A stretch of 64,000 bases of DNA from Prado023 sp963777855 (GTDB lineage: Bacteria; Actinomycetota; Actinomycetes; S36-B12; CAIYMF01). The translations under genes and the position numbers were made by a program. Every line of letters begins with the position of its first letter. Positions within the stretch are counted from its first letter, which is position 1. This document shows, piece by piece, positions 27,344 to 36,488 of this stretch. Below the pieces are notes generated by a model. It was given only the letters and a program-made list of their open reading frames with translations. It was not told the origin of the DNA and did not search any database. The stretch is from NCBI GenBank assembly GCA_963777855.1, contig CAVZRW010000007.1:1-64000 (forward strand), given 5' to 3'.

Positions 27344-27835
27344 CTACGGGTGGCCAGGCGCCAGCCCGAGTGCGGCATCCGAGGGCTGTGGTGTGGTGAT
27401 CGCGTCTGCATGTCGATGCACGATCGTCCAGGTGGAGTCTTCGCGTCGATAGACGCTCGTGACACGCAGCGCGAAGGGGACCACATCGGCACTGCCGTCG
27501 ACCCTGGCCAGCCATCTCTCTGTGTCGAGGAAGCACGCCATGTCAGGGGTCACGTACCTTGCGACCTCATCAACGGCCAGGAGCTCCCCGTCGCTGAACC
27601 GTGCTGCACCCGCGTCGAGCGCCTGGGAGACCTGCGCCCAGCCTCGCCACGGGGGCTCCCACGGATTGGCCAGGCTGACGTCCTCACCGTGCGAGAACAG
27701 GGACTTGACCGGGTCAGGATTTCCGGTGACGAAGGCGTCCCCAGGCTGCACGACACTGCGCAACCACGTCCTCAAGGTCCATGGGACCCCCCCTCGCGTG
27801 CGCGTCGTCGAATCCAACATAGCCGTCCACTCCAA
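27344..27835 (-). CDS. SnoaL/NTF2-like domain protein
   Basis: A 163-residue protein with the alpha+beta-cone pattern of the NTF2-like superfamily: GDAFVTGNPDPVKSLFSHGE at the pocket entrance, WRGWAQVSQALDAGAARF as the helical segment, and the C-terminal strands ending in RVTSVYRREDSTWTIVHRHA and then a proline-rich tail. R-x-E-D-x-x-W-x-I-V-H-R-H-x-D is a hallmark of DUF4440/SnoaL members in actinobacteria. Such proteins may be enzymes, but most have no known substrate. The start could be at 27835 or at the internal methionine six codons in. Confidence 0.75.
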   Translation of the reverse strand: MEWTAMLDSTTRTRGGVPWTLRTWLRSVVQPGDAFVTGNPDPVKSLFSHGEDVSLANPWEPPWRGWAQVSQALDAGAARFSDGELLAVDEVARYVTPDMACFLDTERWLARVDGSADVVPFALRVTSVYRREDSTWTIVHRHADAITTPQPSDAALGLAPGHP

Positions 27836-27931
27836 CTCGGTACGTCCCAGGGCCGCGGCAACGACGCTCCATCCGGGCTCGGCCAGTGTCAGGCTCCTTC
27901 CCGCGCCCGGCGCCTCACGGAGATGCGTGGA

Positions 27932-28318
27932 TCAACTGGCGATCACGACGAAGACCGCGATGGCGAGGCCGACAATGAGGTTCTGCCACAGGGCCACGGT
28001 CGCAGCCGGCCCGGCACCGCCCCTTCGGGCGCGCACGGCCAGCCATGCGCCAAGCCAGTTGGGGAGCGCTACCACCACCGCGTAGGCCACGGCGAGGGCC
28101 CAGCCGAGCGCCCCTTGGCTCGTCCATGCGACGCTCTCACTGACGCCGAGGATGCCCATGACCCCGTACGCGAGCACGAACATCGCCACGAGCCAGGGCA
28201 CGTACAGCAACTGCACCCAATACGCAGCGCCGGTCATTGAGCGGCCCGGGTTCGTCGCCGGTTGGGGAGCCACCGGACTGGGTTGCTCAGAGTTCTGGGG
28301 GACTGTCGGGCTGGACAT
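27932..28318 (-). CDS. Small membrane protein, unknown function (128 aa)
   Basis: A proline/serine-rich N-terminus of about 30 residues precedes three hydrophobic helices: WVQLLYVPWLVAMFVLAYGV, WALAVAYAVVVALPNWLGAW and LIVGLAIAVFVVIAS at the end. The ATG at 28318 has GGAGG eight bases upstream; an ATG two codons earlier (28324) is too close to it. I do not recognise the family. It lies head to head with the next membrane-protein gene, about 200 bases apart. Confidence 0.6.
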   Translation of the reverse strand: MSSPTVPQNSEQPSPVAPQPATNPGRSMTGAAYWVQLLYVPWLVAMFVLAYGVMGILGVSESVAWTSQGALGWALAVAYAVVVALPNWLGAWLAVRARRGGAGPAATVALWQNLIVGLAIAVFVVIAS

Positions 28319-28520
28319 CGCCATCACCTCCACCTTGCAGTTGTCACGCTACGCGCATGCACCTCACCCGACCAGAGGCTTCCTCCCTGGGTGGCCCGCA
28401 GGCGGGGCGCCGCCCCGGGGCTGGGACTTGCCGGCGGAGGCGCCGACGTTCGCCTCTGTCTCCTCCGGGTCACACCGCGGCATTCTGGACTTGACGGGGG
28501 AACTGGCGGAGGAGGGCGTC

Positions 28521-28871
28521 ATGACACACCAGGCACTGGAACCGCACCGAAGCCGCACCCCCCGGTTCTTCCGCACGCCCTCGACTCGGCTGGGGTGGGC
28601 GGCGATCGCCGGGTCGGTCGGGGCGATTCTCCTGGTGATCGTGGTCAATCTCTTCTCGGTCGAGGGTTCAGGGCCGCCCGAGGGCAACCCTTGGTGGTGG
28701 CAACTGTTCGGCGCCAGCGCCTTGGTGTGCATGGCCGCCTCCGGGGTCGCGGGCCTGATCGCAGTGGTTGGCAAGCACGAGCGGTCCTGGATGGTGATCG
28801 TGCCCAGCGCCCTCGTGCTCCTCGTCGCGGTCAGTGAGATGATCCAAGGGTTGGGTTACCTCCTCGGGTGA
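28521..28871 (+). CDS. Small membrane protein, unknown function (116 aa)
   Basis: Three hydrophobic stretches: LGWAAIAGSVGAILLVIVVN, FGASALVCMAASGVAGLIAV and WMVIVPSALVLLVAVSEMIQ, separated by short charged loops (VGKHERS), after a basic N-terminus (HRSRTPRFFRT). A GGAGGAGGG ribosome-binding site precedes the ATG by four bases. The family is not recognised, but the layout matches small actinobacterial integral-membrane proteins. Confidence 0.65.
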   Translation: MTHQALEPHRSRTPRFFRTPSTRLGWAAIAGSVGAILLVIVVNLFSVEGSGPPEGNPWWWQLFGASALVCMAASGVAGLIAVVGKHERSWMVIVPSALVLLVAVSEMIQGLGYLLG

Positions 28872-28922
28872 TCACGCGGGCAGACCACGGGTCGAGTCGG
28901 GTGGGGCGCGTACGCTCGAGAG

Positions 28923-29421
28923 GTGAGGCGCCGGTGGAAGCGTGCGCTGGTGAAGACGGGGGTGGTGGCTGTCCTGCTGCTGGCCGCGGCGGTGGTGGTC
29001 ACCTACCGCCAGGGCGGATTCATTCGTGATCAGGTGTCCGCCGAGTCGAGCGTACTGATGGCCGGTGACGAGGGCCTCGCGCTGACGATACGCGCAGCGG
29101 GCCGCCGCGGTGCACTGAACGGCGCGTACCGAGGTGCTCACCACGGGCTACCACGGGACACGTGGTCCACCGACTACACCCGCGTCAGACCCCTCACCTG
29201 GGCCAGGTCACGTATCGGACCTGGACCCCGGACGCAACCTTCACCACGATCTACACCTTCGAGGGGTCCGCGCGGGTACCGTCCAGGCTGAGCAGCCCGG
29301 GCTGGGTGGTCGCCGTCCTTCTACGCGGATCGAGACGGCCCCGCGACCGCACCCCCCGGGAAATCATCGCCGTCGACGACGCGCAGCCCCAGCAATGGAT
29401 CGCCCCGGACTCGGCGGCTAG
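28923..29421 (+). CDS. Membrane-anchored hypothetical protein, frame-broken
   Basis: A GTG at 28923 starts a protein with a basic N-terminus and one hydrophobic segment (VVAVLLLAAAVVVTYR), then SAESSVLMAGDEGLALTIRA. From about 29120 the frame loses sense, while a neighbouring frame gives HLGQVTYRTWTPDATFTTIY and TFEG, which looks like real protein, before another break near 29320. The end given here is the most plausible stop but is approximate. Either two indels lie in an intact gene or the gene is decaying. The family is not recognised. The roughly 280 bases between this end and the next gene hold nothing I can call. Confidence 0.35.
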
Positions 29422-29707
29422 GCCCGGGTGCGCTGTTCGACGCCGCCGCGCTCGCCAAGGGCGGACGCAGTCGAGTTCACCGTGTCGTCGTGATCGCTGC
29501 CGGAGCGAGGCATCAGCGCACCTCGGCACGGCTCCATGCGCACCGGCCCACAGGCCGCCCCGTGGCCGCTCCCGCCCCGCCCCTTCCCCGGACTCCGGCG
29601 GTGGAAGTGGACGATCGGGTCCGGGTTGACTGGGAGTAGCGTGGTCCACGCTGCTGCTGACGGTCCCGCTCGGTGACCGCCTACCAAGGGACCTTTGGGA
29701 GTGTTCG

Positions 29708-30277
29708 TTGCAGATCGAACAGGCACAGCGCGATGTCCGAGTCGTCTACGTCGGGGGCTTCTTCGGACAGCTCGTGTCCGGAGTCCTGTGGCTGACCGCG
29801 GCCGCGGTCGGAACGTTCTCCTCACCCACCGGGGCGATCGCGATCCTGGTGCTCGGCGGGATCCTGATCTTCCCGCTGACCACCCTGTGCTTGCGGCTGG
29901 CGGGTCGGCCCACCTCCCTGCCCGCCGGGCACCCGATGGCCGGACTGGCCACGCAGATCGCCTTCACCGTGCCCTTGGGCCTGCTGGTCGCCCTGGCCGT
30001 CACCGGCTACCGCCTCGATTGGTTCTTCCCGGCCGCCATGGTCATCGTCGGCGCGCACTACCTGCCCTTCGTGTTCCTGTACGGCATGCGGCTCTACGCC
30101 GCCCTGGCCGCGATCCTTGCCTTCGGTGGGGTGGGCCTGGCCCTGTGGGGCCCAGGGTGGTTCAGCCTCGGCGCGTGGGTCACCGGCCTGGTGCTGGTCA
30201 CCTTCGCGTTCCTGCTGCGCGCGACGGTGCGGACCGAGGTGGCGACCAACGCGGGGGCACACAAGGACTCCGGCTGA
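29708..30277 (+). CDS. DUF7010-like multi-pass membrane protein (189 aa)
   Basis: About six hydrophobic helices in 189 residues, beginning VRVVYVGGFFGQLVSGVLWL and with GILIFPLTTLCLRLAGRP in the third, FFPAAMVIVGAHYLPFVFLY in the fourth. GAHYLPFxFLYGM and the opening sequence are the features I associate with DUF7010. The start is a TTG at 29708, with GGGAG a few bases upstream; no better ATG fits. Function unknown. It converges with the ABC-transporter permease gene. Confidence 0.65.
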   Translation: MQIEQAQRDVRVVYVGGFFGQLVSGVLWLTAAAVGTFSSPTGAIAILVLGGILIFPLTTLCLRLAGRPTSLPAGHPMAGLATQIAFTVPLGLLVALAVTGYRLDWFFPAAMVIVGAHYLPFVFLYGMRLYAALAAILAFGGVGLALWGPGWFSLGAWVTGLVLVTFAFLLRATVRTEVATNAGAHKDSG

Positions 30278-30418
30278 CAACCTGCCTGCAGGTGGTCCGG
30301 CCGAGATCGACTGCGTCGATCCGCCTGAAGATCTGGCCCTCCCACGGGGCGTGGCGCCCCCGACCCGCTCGCCAGGGGCGAGACGCATGAGCTGCGGGAC
30401 CTGGTCGCGCCCTTCACG

Positions 30419-31171
30419 TCACTCCCAGCGGAAGCGCAGCCACGCGACCGCGGCGCTCACCGCGCCGATGAGCAGGGCGATGGTGGTCGAGCGCCAGGCC
30501 CAGGTGCCGGTCAGCCACGGCTCCTGGACCATCTCGATCACCGGGGTGAGCGGCAGCCAGTCGCCGAGGGTGCGCAGCGAGTCCGGCAACACCTCCGGTG
30601 GTGGGCCGCCACCGCAGAGCAGCAGGAGCATGAACCACAGCACCAGCCCCACGGATTGGGCGGCCCGCGCGGTGGGCATGACCGCGCCCAGCGCGAGGCC
30701 GAGGAGCGCGAGCACAGCCGCGGCGAGCAGGCAGGCGACGGTGAACCACCCCCAGTGACGTGGGGTGTCGACGTCGGTGGCCGCCAGGGCCACGACCAGG
30801 AGCAGCAGCGCCCCGGCACCGGCGATCACCAGGGCGATCAGGAACTGGCTGGCCAGCAGCACCTGCTTGGAGACCCCGGATGCGCGCAGCCGGCGCAGCA
30901 CACCGCTCTCCCGGTACTCCACAAGGTGCGCAGGTGCGCTGATCACGGTGAACCCGCTGACGGCGACCGCGACGTACGCCGGGGTGTACCAGCTGGTGGC
31001 GGGGAACCCGCGGTAGACGACGAACTCGGCGTTGGGCTCCACACTGCTGCCGAACACCCCGCCGAGCAGGTACAGGACCATCAGCGGCAGGGCCAGGGTG
31101 AACACGACGGTGATCGGCTCGCGCAGGAACAGGCGCAGCTCGGTGCTGGTGAGCTTCAACAGCGGTCCCAC
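30419..31171 (-). CDS. ABC-2 type transporter permease
   Basis: A 250-residue membrane protein with six predicted helices and the ABC-2 pattern: a cytoplasmic start (LKLTSTELRLFLREPITVVF), a long extracytoplasmic loop after helix I (GSSVEPNAEFVVYRGFPATS), then YRESGVLRRLRASGVSKQVL, which is the coupling-helix motif typical of these exporters. It follows the ATPase gene by four bases and would form the membrane half of the same exporter. The substrate is unknown; drug or lipid export is common in this class. Confidence 0.88.
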   Translation of the reverse strand: MGPLLKLTSTELRLFLREPITVVFTLALPLMVLYLLGGVFGSSVEPNAEFVVYRGFPATSWYTPAYVAVAVSGFTVISAPAHLVEYRESGVLRRLRASGVSKQVLLASQFLIALVIAGAGALLLLVVALAATDVDTPRHWGWFTVACLLAAAVLALLGLALGAVMPTARAAQSVGLVLWFMLLLLCGGGPPPEVLPDSLRTLGDWLPLTPVIEMVQEPWLTGTWAWRSTTIALLIGAVSAAVAWLRFRWE

Positions 31172-31175
31172 GGCG

Positions 31176-32096
31176 CTACTCCTCCCGTCCGACCAGGCGC
31201 AGGTAGACGTCCTCGAGGCCCGGGCGGATCACGGCCATGTCGGTCGGCTCGATGCCCGCCTCGGACAGGACGCGACCCACCCGAACGACGACCGCGGACT
31301 CGCCGCGCACGACCACCGAGGTCCCCCGGTGCTGCACGCCCACCACCCCGGGGATGGCATGCAGCGCCGGGATCGAGCCGGGTGCGCTGAACGTGATGGT
31401 GACCTCGCCGCTGTGCTCGGCGATCAGCTGGGCGGGCGTCCCCGCCGCTGCCACCCGGCCCTCCCGAATGACGGCCAACCGGTCGCACAGACGCTCGGCC
31501 TCGTCCATGAAGTGCGTGACGAGCACGACGGTCGTGCCGCTGTCGCGGATCCGCTCGATCAGGTCCCAGGTGTCACGGCGGGCGGCCGGGTCCAGTCCCG
31601 TGGTCATCTCGTCGAGGAACACCAGCCGGGGCGCGTTCACGACCGCTAGGGCCACCAGGAGCCGCTGGCGCTGCCCGCCGGACAGGGACGCGAACGAGGC
31701 CCGAGCCTTCCCGGCCAAGCCCCAGTCGCGCATCACGTCGCGCCAGTCCGGGCCACCCGGCTGCAACGAGGAGAACAGGTCCAGGGCCTCGGCCACCCGG
31801 ATGCGTGCCGGCAGCGCCGACTCCTGCAGCTGGGCGCCGACCTGCGAGCGCAGAGCCGCCGCGTCGGTGTGCGGGTCCAGGCCCAGAACCCGAACGGTGC
31901 CCGCGTCGTGCGTTCGCAGGCCCTGCACACACTCGACGGTGGTGGTCTTCCCGGCGCCGTTCGGGCCCAGTAGGCCGAAGATCTCCCCGTGGGCCACCTC
32001 GAACGAGACATCATGGACCGCCTGGAAGTCGCCGTACCGCTTCGCCAGCCCGCAGACCTCCAGAACGGGCGCGTCCGCTCGGACCTGCCCGGTCAT
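31176..32096 (-). CDS. ABC transporter ATP-binding protein (ABC-2 exporter)
   Basis: A 306-residue ATPase: Walker A GPNGAGKT (residues 44-51), Q-loop LQES, signature LSGGQRQR (138-145), Walker B RLVFLDEMTTGLDP (158 on) and the His switch VVLVTHFMDEAE. The C-terminal 80 residues (VGVQHRGTSVVVRGESAVVV) form the small domain typical of DrrA/CcmA-type exporters. It powers the permease encoded four bases downstream. The gene pair is not clearly linked to a regulator or biosynthetic gene here. Confidence 0.92.
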   Translation of the reverse strand: MTGQVRADAPVLEVCGLAKRYGDFQAVHDVSFEVAHGEIFGLLGPNGAGKTTTVECVQGLRTHDAGTVRVLGLDPHTDAAALRSQVGAQLQESALPARIRVAEALDLFSSLQPGGPDWRDVMRDWGLAGKARASFASLSGGQRQRLLVALAVVNAPRLVFLDEMTTGLDPAARRDTWDLIERIRDSGTTVVLVTHFMDEAERLCDRLAVIREGRVAAAGTPAQLIAEHSGEVTITFSAPGSIPALHAIPGVVGVQHRGTSVVVRGESAVVVRVGRVLSEAGIEPTDMAVIRPGLEDVYLRLVGREE

Positions 32097-32323
32097 CCCT
32101 GCCGACCGCCGACCGTCACTTCATGCACCCGCCGTCGTTGGCCGCATCCCACGCCACGAACCGCGTCATGGCCCCAGCCGCGTTGGGCGGGTCGAACGCC
32201 GTGTGGCCCACACCCCACGACGCTACGCCTGGGCGCTGGAGGGTGGCATGCTCACTGTCGACGGCCGTGCTCGCGTCGCCGGCGCACTGCGGCCGCGGCT
32301 GCGGGCCGCCTGGACGTTCGAGG

Positions 32324-33082
32324 TCACGCGAGGCCGCGGACCCCCCACGCGGTAGCGGTCACCACGATGGGGGTCGTGGGTAGTCGCCGTCGACACTCAC
32401 GGGTCAGCGCCACTCGCGCGTCGGGGTCCAGAGTGGCCACGTACGCTCCGGCTGGTCCCGCCCCCCGGGTGAACGGCGCCCACCACTCCTCGAAGCTCGC
32501 GTGCGTGATGCTGACCGACAGGGACGTGGCCGTCACCTCTCGCATGCCCGCGGCCTCGAACAACGAGGCCAGATGCCCCTCTCGTGTGCCGGCCAACTCC
32601 GACTCGTGCGGAGCGTCAGGGCGGATCGCCCGGGCCGCGTCCCAGAACACCCCCAGGGGTCCCCGGCCGCCGGCGTAGTCCCACACGCATGCGGCGATCA
32701 CACCGCCGCGGCGAGTCACCCGTCGCATCTGCGCGAGTCCCGCCACCGGCTCGGCCATGAAGTGGACCACCAGCTGCGCCACAGCCGCGTCGAACGCCTG
32801 ATCGGCGAAGGGCAGCCGCTCGGCCGCAGCCCGCCCCACCTCGACCCCTGGGAGGCGGGCTCGGACTGCTTCAACAAAGGATGCTGAGGGGTCGACCGCT
32901 GCGACACTCGACCCGGGCAGGCGTTTGACGAGCTCATCGGTGAGTGCACCAGTGCCACACCCCACGTCCAGGACACGCATTCCATTCGCGACGCCGATGA
33001 AGTCGACGAACGGCACGGCCAACAGTCGCGACCAGCGCCCCATGAACGCGTCGTAGGCCTCAGCGGGCACCTCGAATCCCAT
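32324..33082 (-). CDS. Class I SAM-dependent methyltransferase
   Basis: A 252-residue Rossmann-fold methyltransferase of the UbiE/COQ5-like type: motif I VLDVGCGTGALTDEL near residues 37-50, the acidic end of strand 2 in VAAVDPSASFVEAVR, motif II/III regions AERLPFADQAFDAAVAQLVV and RRVTRRGGVIAACVWDY. The C-terminal domain (FTRGAGPAGAYVATLDPDAR) is the usual substrate lid. Small-molecule O-, N- or C-methylation cannot be distinguished. The start at 33082 matches the first residues normally seen (VPAEAYDAFMGRWSRLLAVP). Confidence 0.85.
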   Translation of the reverse strand: MGFEVPAEAYDAFMGRWSRLLAVPFVDFIGVANGMRVLDVGCGTGALTDELVKRLPGSSVAAVDPSASFVEAVRARLPGVEVGRAAAERLPFADQAFDAAVAQLVVHFMAEPVAGLAQMRRVTRRGGVIAACVWDYAGGRGPLGVFWDAARAIRPDAPHESELAGTREGHLASLFEAAGMREVTATSLSVSITHASFEEWWAPFTRGAGPAGAYVATLDPDARVALTRECRRRLPTTPIVVTATAWGVRGLA

Positions 33083-33223
33083 CCACGAACCGTAGGACTA
33101 CCCGCCCACTTGTCCATCATTGCCCCGCTGGGGTCTACCGTGCACACCTGACCTCGGTCGAGCGCTCCGTCGCCCACGGAGACACGCTCACCGGGTCGCA
33201 GCCGTGCTCCCGGGAGGTCCTCC

Positions 33224-33334
33224 ATGGCCGAACGGCTGTGCCGCTGCGGCGCCAACCCGATCACCGCCCAACGGATCACCCTGGAGCGCTTCGGAGACCC
33301 GAGGCCCGTCGAGCGTTGCCGTCATCGTGGCTGA
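33224..33334 (+). CDS. Possible 36-residue Cys/His microprotein
   Basis: An ATG with GGGAGG six bases upstream opens a 36-codon frame. The product reads MAERLCRCGANPITAQRITL and ends VERCRHRG, so CxC near the start and CxH near the end could bind one zinc ion, as in small zinc-finger microproteins of actinobacteria that begin with a similar CRCG. The frame is short enough to be chance, and I see no neighbour that explains it. The flanking 33083-33223 and 33335-33461 hold no other feature I can support. Confidence 0.4.
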   Translation: MAERLCRCGANPITAQRITLERFGDPRPVERCRHRG

Positions 33335-33461
33335 TGAGGTGCCGCCCACCGCCTGACGGCACGCCCACCCAGCCCGTCGGGGCCGCCCGATCGAGGAGAC
33401 ACAGCGATCCGTCGGCCCCCCTGAGATCCAGGTGGGGCCGACGGAGGGCGTGCCAACGAGA

Positions 33462-34262
33462 TCAGACCAGGGATGCGCACTGACCGATCGCGTGACGGCC
33501 GACGACGTTGACGCTGCCGGGCACGAAACCTCCGGATACGCCCGGGGCCAGTCCGAAGCAGGTGAGGTTCCGCCCGATCGTGTTGCGAACGACGAAGACG
33601 CTGTAACTGGCGTCCGGGTGATCCTCGGTCACGGTGATGTTGACCAACGTCGCATTCCCACCGATCGAGTTGAAGAGCACGCCGAGCCACTCAGTCGTCT
33701 GCCCCACCACCGTGAGGTTGCGGCTGATCGTGTTGTTCTTGATCGCCCATGGGGTCGCCGCCCCTCCCCCGATCAGCGTGACGTTCCCCTTGACCGTGAT
33801 CCCGTTCAACAGAACGGTATCCGCGTTGATTCCGGTGACGTTTCCGTTGACCGTGATCGTGGTGCGGATGTTCGGCGGATCCTCCTCGCCGTAACACGCA
33901 TGTCCCGAGTTGCCGGTGTACGAGGGCGGCTGGCAGCCCAGGGCGAGCAGTGAGCCCGCGCCTGCGTTGACGTTGCGTCCGACCGTGATCGTCGAGGGCG
34001 CGCTGTGCGCGTCGAGTTGGGCCCCGGCCCGGACGTTCACGTTCCCGACCACGCTGATCACCGCATCGGCCGGTACGGAACAGGGGCCCGTGACCGTGAT
34101 GCTGGCGTACTTCCCTGAGGGGATCTCACCTCCGGTGCACGTGTAGCTTGCCGGCTTGTGCGTGCTGGACACGACGGAAGCCATCGCCGGTCCACCCGAG
34201 AGCACGAGCGCTCCTGAAACCAAGGCCGTCCCCAGAACCCCGAGCCGGACTGCTGTCCTCAT
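33462..34262 (-). CDS. Secreted protein with repetitive beta-structure
   Basis: A signal peptide (LGVLGTALVSGALVLSGGPAMAS, cleavage after AMA) is followed by about 240 residues of short strands around Gly-Asn turns: SVVGNVNVRAGAQLDAHS, ITVGRNVNAGAGSLLALG, TITVNGNVTGINADTVLLNG and ISRNLTVVGQTTEWLG. The recurring V-x-G/R-N-V/L pattern about every 20-25 residues suggests a beta-helix or solenoid exposed at the cell surface. Four or so cysteines could form disulfides. No catalytic motif is seen. The family is not recognised beyond similar actinobacterial secreted hypotheticals. Confidence 0.7.
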   Translation of the reverse strand: MRTAVRLGVLGTALVSGALVLSGGPAMASVVSSTHKPASYTCTGGEIPSGKYASITVTGPCSVPADAVISVVGNVNVRAGAQLDAHSAPSTITVGRNVNAGAGSLLALGCQPPSYTGNSGHACYGEEDPPNIRTTITVNGNVTGINADTVLLNGITVKGNVTLIGGGAATPWAIKNNTISRNLTVVGQTTEWLGVLFNSIGGNATLVNITVTEDHPDASYSVFVVRNTIGRNLTCFGLAPGVSGGFVPGSVNVVGRHAIGQCASLV

Positions 34263-34838
34263 ATGCCCTATCCCTTCATTCGCGGTCCCCGTCCCCCATG
34301 CCGAACGGCCCTACAGAGCCCTTCTGATGGTGTGGGGTGTCGACCTGCTGCACCCAATCGCGCGACATCCGAGGCACCACCCGGCGTTAGGTGAGCCTAC
34401 GCTTATCAATTGTCGGGTGGCAATGAGTCAATTCGGCACCGTTGGCGGGCATGCAGCGTGGGTCGCTCACCAGATGGCCGCCGGCTTCGTCCGGGGCCGC
34501 CGCCCATGAGTGGCGCAGACCGGGGACTTCCGCCCCTGCCACGGAACGGGCCTCGGCGAGACGATGAACGGGCGAGGGCGGGGAAGTCCAATGGCCAGGT
34601 TCCATGATGTCGATGACGCGGTCATCGCCGGGACTGCACCAGAGTTCCGGCCCGAGGATCGAGGCGGCCTCGCCGATCACCGGGTGACCCACGAGCGCCG
34701 CAGCCACCGCCACGGCGCCAGGCAGTTCCAGACTCGGGACACCGCCGGCGTCCCCAGCCGAGTCGAGGCCGAGCCCCTCGACCGAGCCTTCCGCGGCCCT
34801 GCTCACCAGGACCCGTCACGTGCAGGAGGGACCATCTC
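34263..34838. other. Intergenic, no confident gene
   Basis: About 576 bases between the secreted-protein gene and the aldehyde dehydrogenase gene. Open frames occur on both strands (for example 34591-34842 plus and 34387-34806 minus), but their amino-acid content looks like shadow coding and none has a persuasive start. It could hold a decayed gene. Confidence 0.35.
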
Positions 34839-36356
34839 ATGAACCCCACCACCAGCCCCCCAGTTCCCGCGAGTTCGACGCGGGAGAGCCCACATCAGCG
34901 CCTCGACAGGATCCTGGATGCCCAGCACGAGGCGTTCCTGCGCCACCCCTACCCCACCGCCGAGGAGCGCATCGCGCTGATGAGGCCCGTGCCGGACATG
35001 CTGCGTGGCAACCGGGAGCGGATCCTGGCGGCGCTGGACGCCGATCTCGGCGGGTGTGCCCACATCGAGGGCGACCTGTTCGAGATCATCGGCGTGATCG
35101 CCCGGGCGAAGTTCAACATCGGGCATGTGCGCGGATGGATGAAGCCCGTCTCGAAGGCCACCAACCCAGTCACCGACGGGAACGCGAAGGCCTACATCAA
35201 GCACCAGCCGAAGGGCGTGGTGGGCAACATGGTGACCTGGAACTTCCCGTTCGACATCGCCCTCGGGCCCACGCTTGACGCCCTCGCGGCGGGCAACCGG
35301 GTCATCATCAAGCCCTCCGAGCTGACTCCCCAGTGCGGGCGACTGCTCGCCGAGATGATCGCCGAGACCTTCGACGAGGACCAGGTGGCCGTGGTCACCG
35401 GCGATGTCGAGTTCGCCAAGTACTTCGCGTCCAGGCCGTGGAACCATCTGGTGTACACCGGTGGGGCGAACACGGGGCGCGAGGTCATGCGTGCCGCCGC
35501 GGCCAACCTAGTGCCGGTGACCCTGGAACTCGGGGGCCGGAACGCAACCATCGTGGGCCGAGACAAGGTCAGCGACCCGACGACCATCGCAGGCATCGCG
35601 GGGGTCAAGACCCTCAAGCGCGGCCAGATGTGCGTCACCGCCGACCACCTCCTGGTCCCGGAGGAGAGCCTCGTCGGATTCGTCGACGCGCTCGTGGCCC
35701 ACATGCGGGCGGCGTTCGGGGCGGACAACGCCGCAGATTCCTGCGGGATCATCAGCGACCGTCACCTCGCCCGCCTCACCGAACTCGTCCATCAGGCGCG
35801 CGAGTCCGGGGCGCAGGTCATCCAGATCGGTCAGGACCAGTCTGGCGGCAGCCGGCTGATGCCGTTCTTCGTGGTGGTGGACCCCTCCGACGACCTCCCC
35901 CTGATGCAGCAGGAGGTCTTCGGCCCGATCCTTCCCATCAAGACCTACCGAACCACCCAGGACGTGATCGACCGGATCAACGCCGGCGATCCTCCGCTCG
36001 GGCTCTACGTCTTCTCCGATGACGCGACCTTCGTCGACGCGATCACCGAGCACACCCAGTCCGGTGGGGTGGCGATCAACGCCATCGCGATGCAGGCCGC
36101 GATGCCGTCGATGGGCTTCGGCGGTGTGGGCGCCAGCGGCATGGGCCGCCACCACGGCGAGGAGGGGTTCCGGGAGTTCTCCAACCCCCGCGGCTACTTC
36201 GAACGGCGAACCGGCGGCACCTTCGACCTGCTCACCCCGCCGTACGGCCAGGGGACCCGCCGACTCATCGACGAGGTGGCCTACGGCCCCATGCTCAGCC
36301 AACTGAAGTTCGCGGCCACCACCATCCCCAGGAACCTGGTGGCGCGGTTCCGCTGA
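34839..36356 (+). CDS. Coniferyl-aldehyde-dehydrogenase-like ALDH
   Basis: A 505-residue aldehyde dehydrogenase. The cofactor region has VTWNFPFDIALGPTLDALAA and GNRVIIKPSELTP, the glutamate motif is LELGGRNATIVG, and the catalytic cysteine is in LKRGQMCVTADHLLVPEESL, which in this subfamily replaces the more usual NxGQxC. GPILPIKTY and the closing region FSNPRGYFERR resemble CalB-type enzymes, which oxidise coniferyl and related aromatic or fatty aldehydes to acids with NAD(P). AGGAGGG ends nine or so bases before the ATG at 34839. No companion aromatic-pathway gene is adjacent, so the natural substrate is open. Confidence 0.85.
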   Translation: MNPTTSPPVPASSTRESPHQRLDRILDAQHEAFLRHPYPTAEERIALMRPVPDMLRGNRERILAALDADLGGCAHIEGDLFEIIGVIARAKFNIGHVRGWMKPVSKATNPVTDGNAKAYIKHQPKGVVGNMVTWNFPFDIALGPTLDALAAGNRVIIKPSELTPQCGRLLAEMIAETFDEDQVAVVTGDVEFAKYFASRPWNHLVYTGGANTGREVMRAAAANLVPVTLELGGRNATIVGRDKVSDPTTIAGIAGVKTLKRGQMCVTADHLLVPEESLVGFVDALVAHMRAAFGADNAADSCGIISDRHLARLTELVHQARESGAQVIQIGQDQSGGSRLMPFFVVVDPSDDLPLMQQEVFGPILPIKTYRTTQDVIDRINAGDPPLGLYVFSDDATFVDAITEHTQSGGVAINAIAMQAAMPSMGFGGVGASGMGRHHGEEGFREFSNPRGYFERRTGGTFDLLTPPYGQGTRRLIDEVAYGPMLSQLKFAATTIPRNLVARFR

Positions 36357-36488
36357 CCCGTTCGCGTGGGCCCCGCGCTCACTGCGGGTGGTTGAGCGGG
36401 GGGCCGCGCAGCGCCCGGGACGGCCACCGCCGAACCTGCCTGTCGCTCCAGGGGACTCATCCGGTCCGTGCCCTGTCACCGCCGCGTC

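Noticed and set aside
34387..34842. Open frames on both strands between the secreted-protein and aldehyde dehydrogenase genes
   Set aside because: No ribosome-binding site, low-quality amino-acid composition and mutual overlap; neither resembles a known protein.
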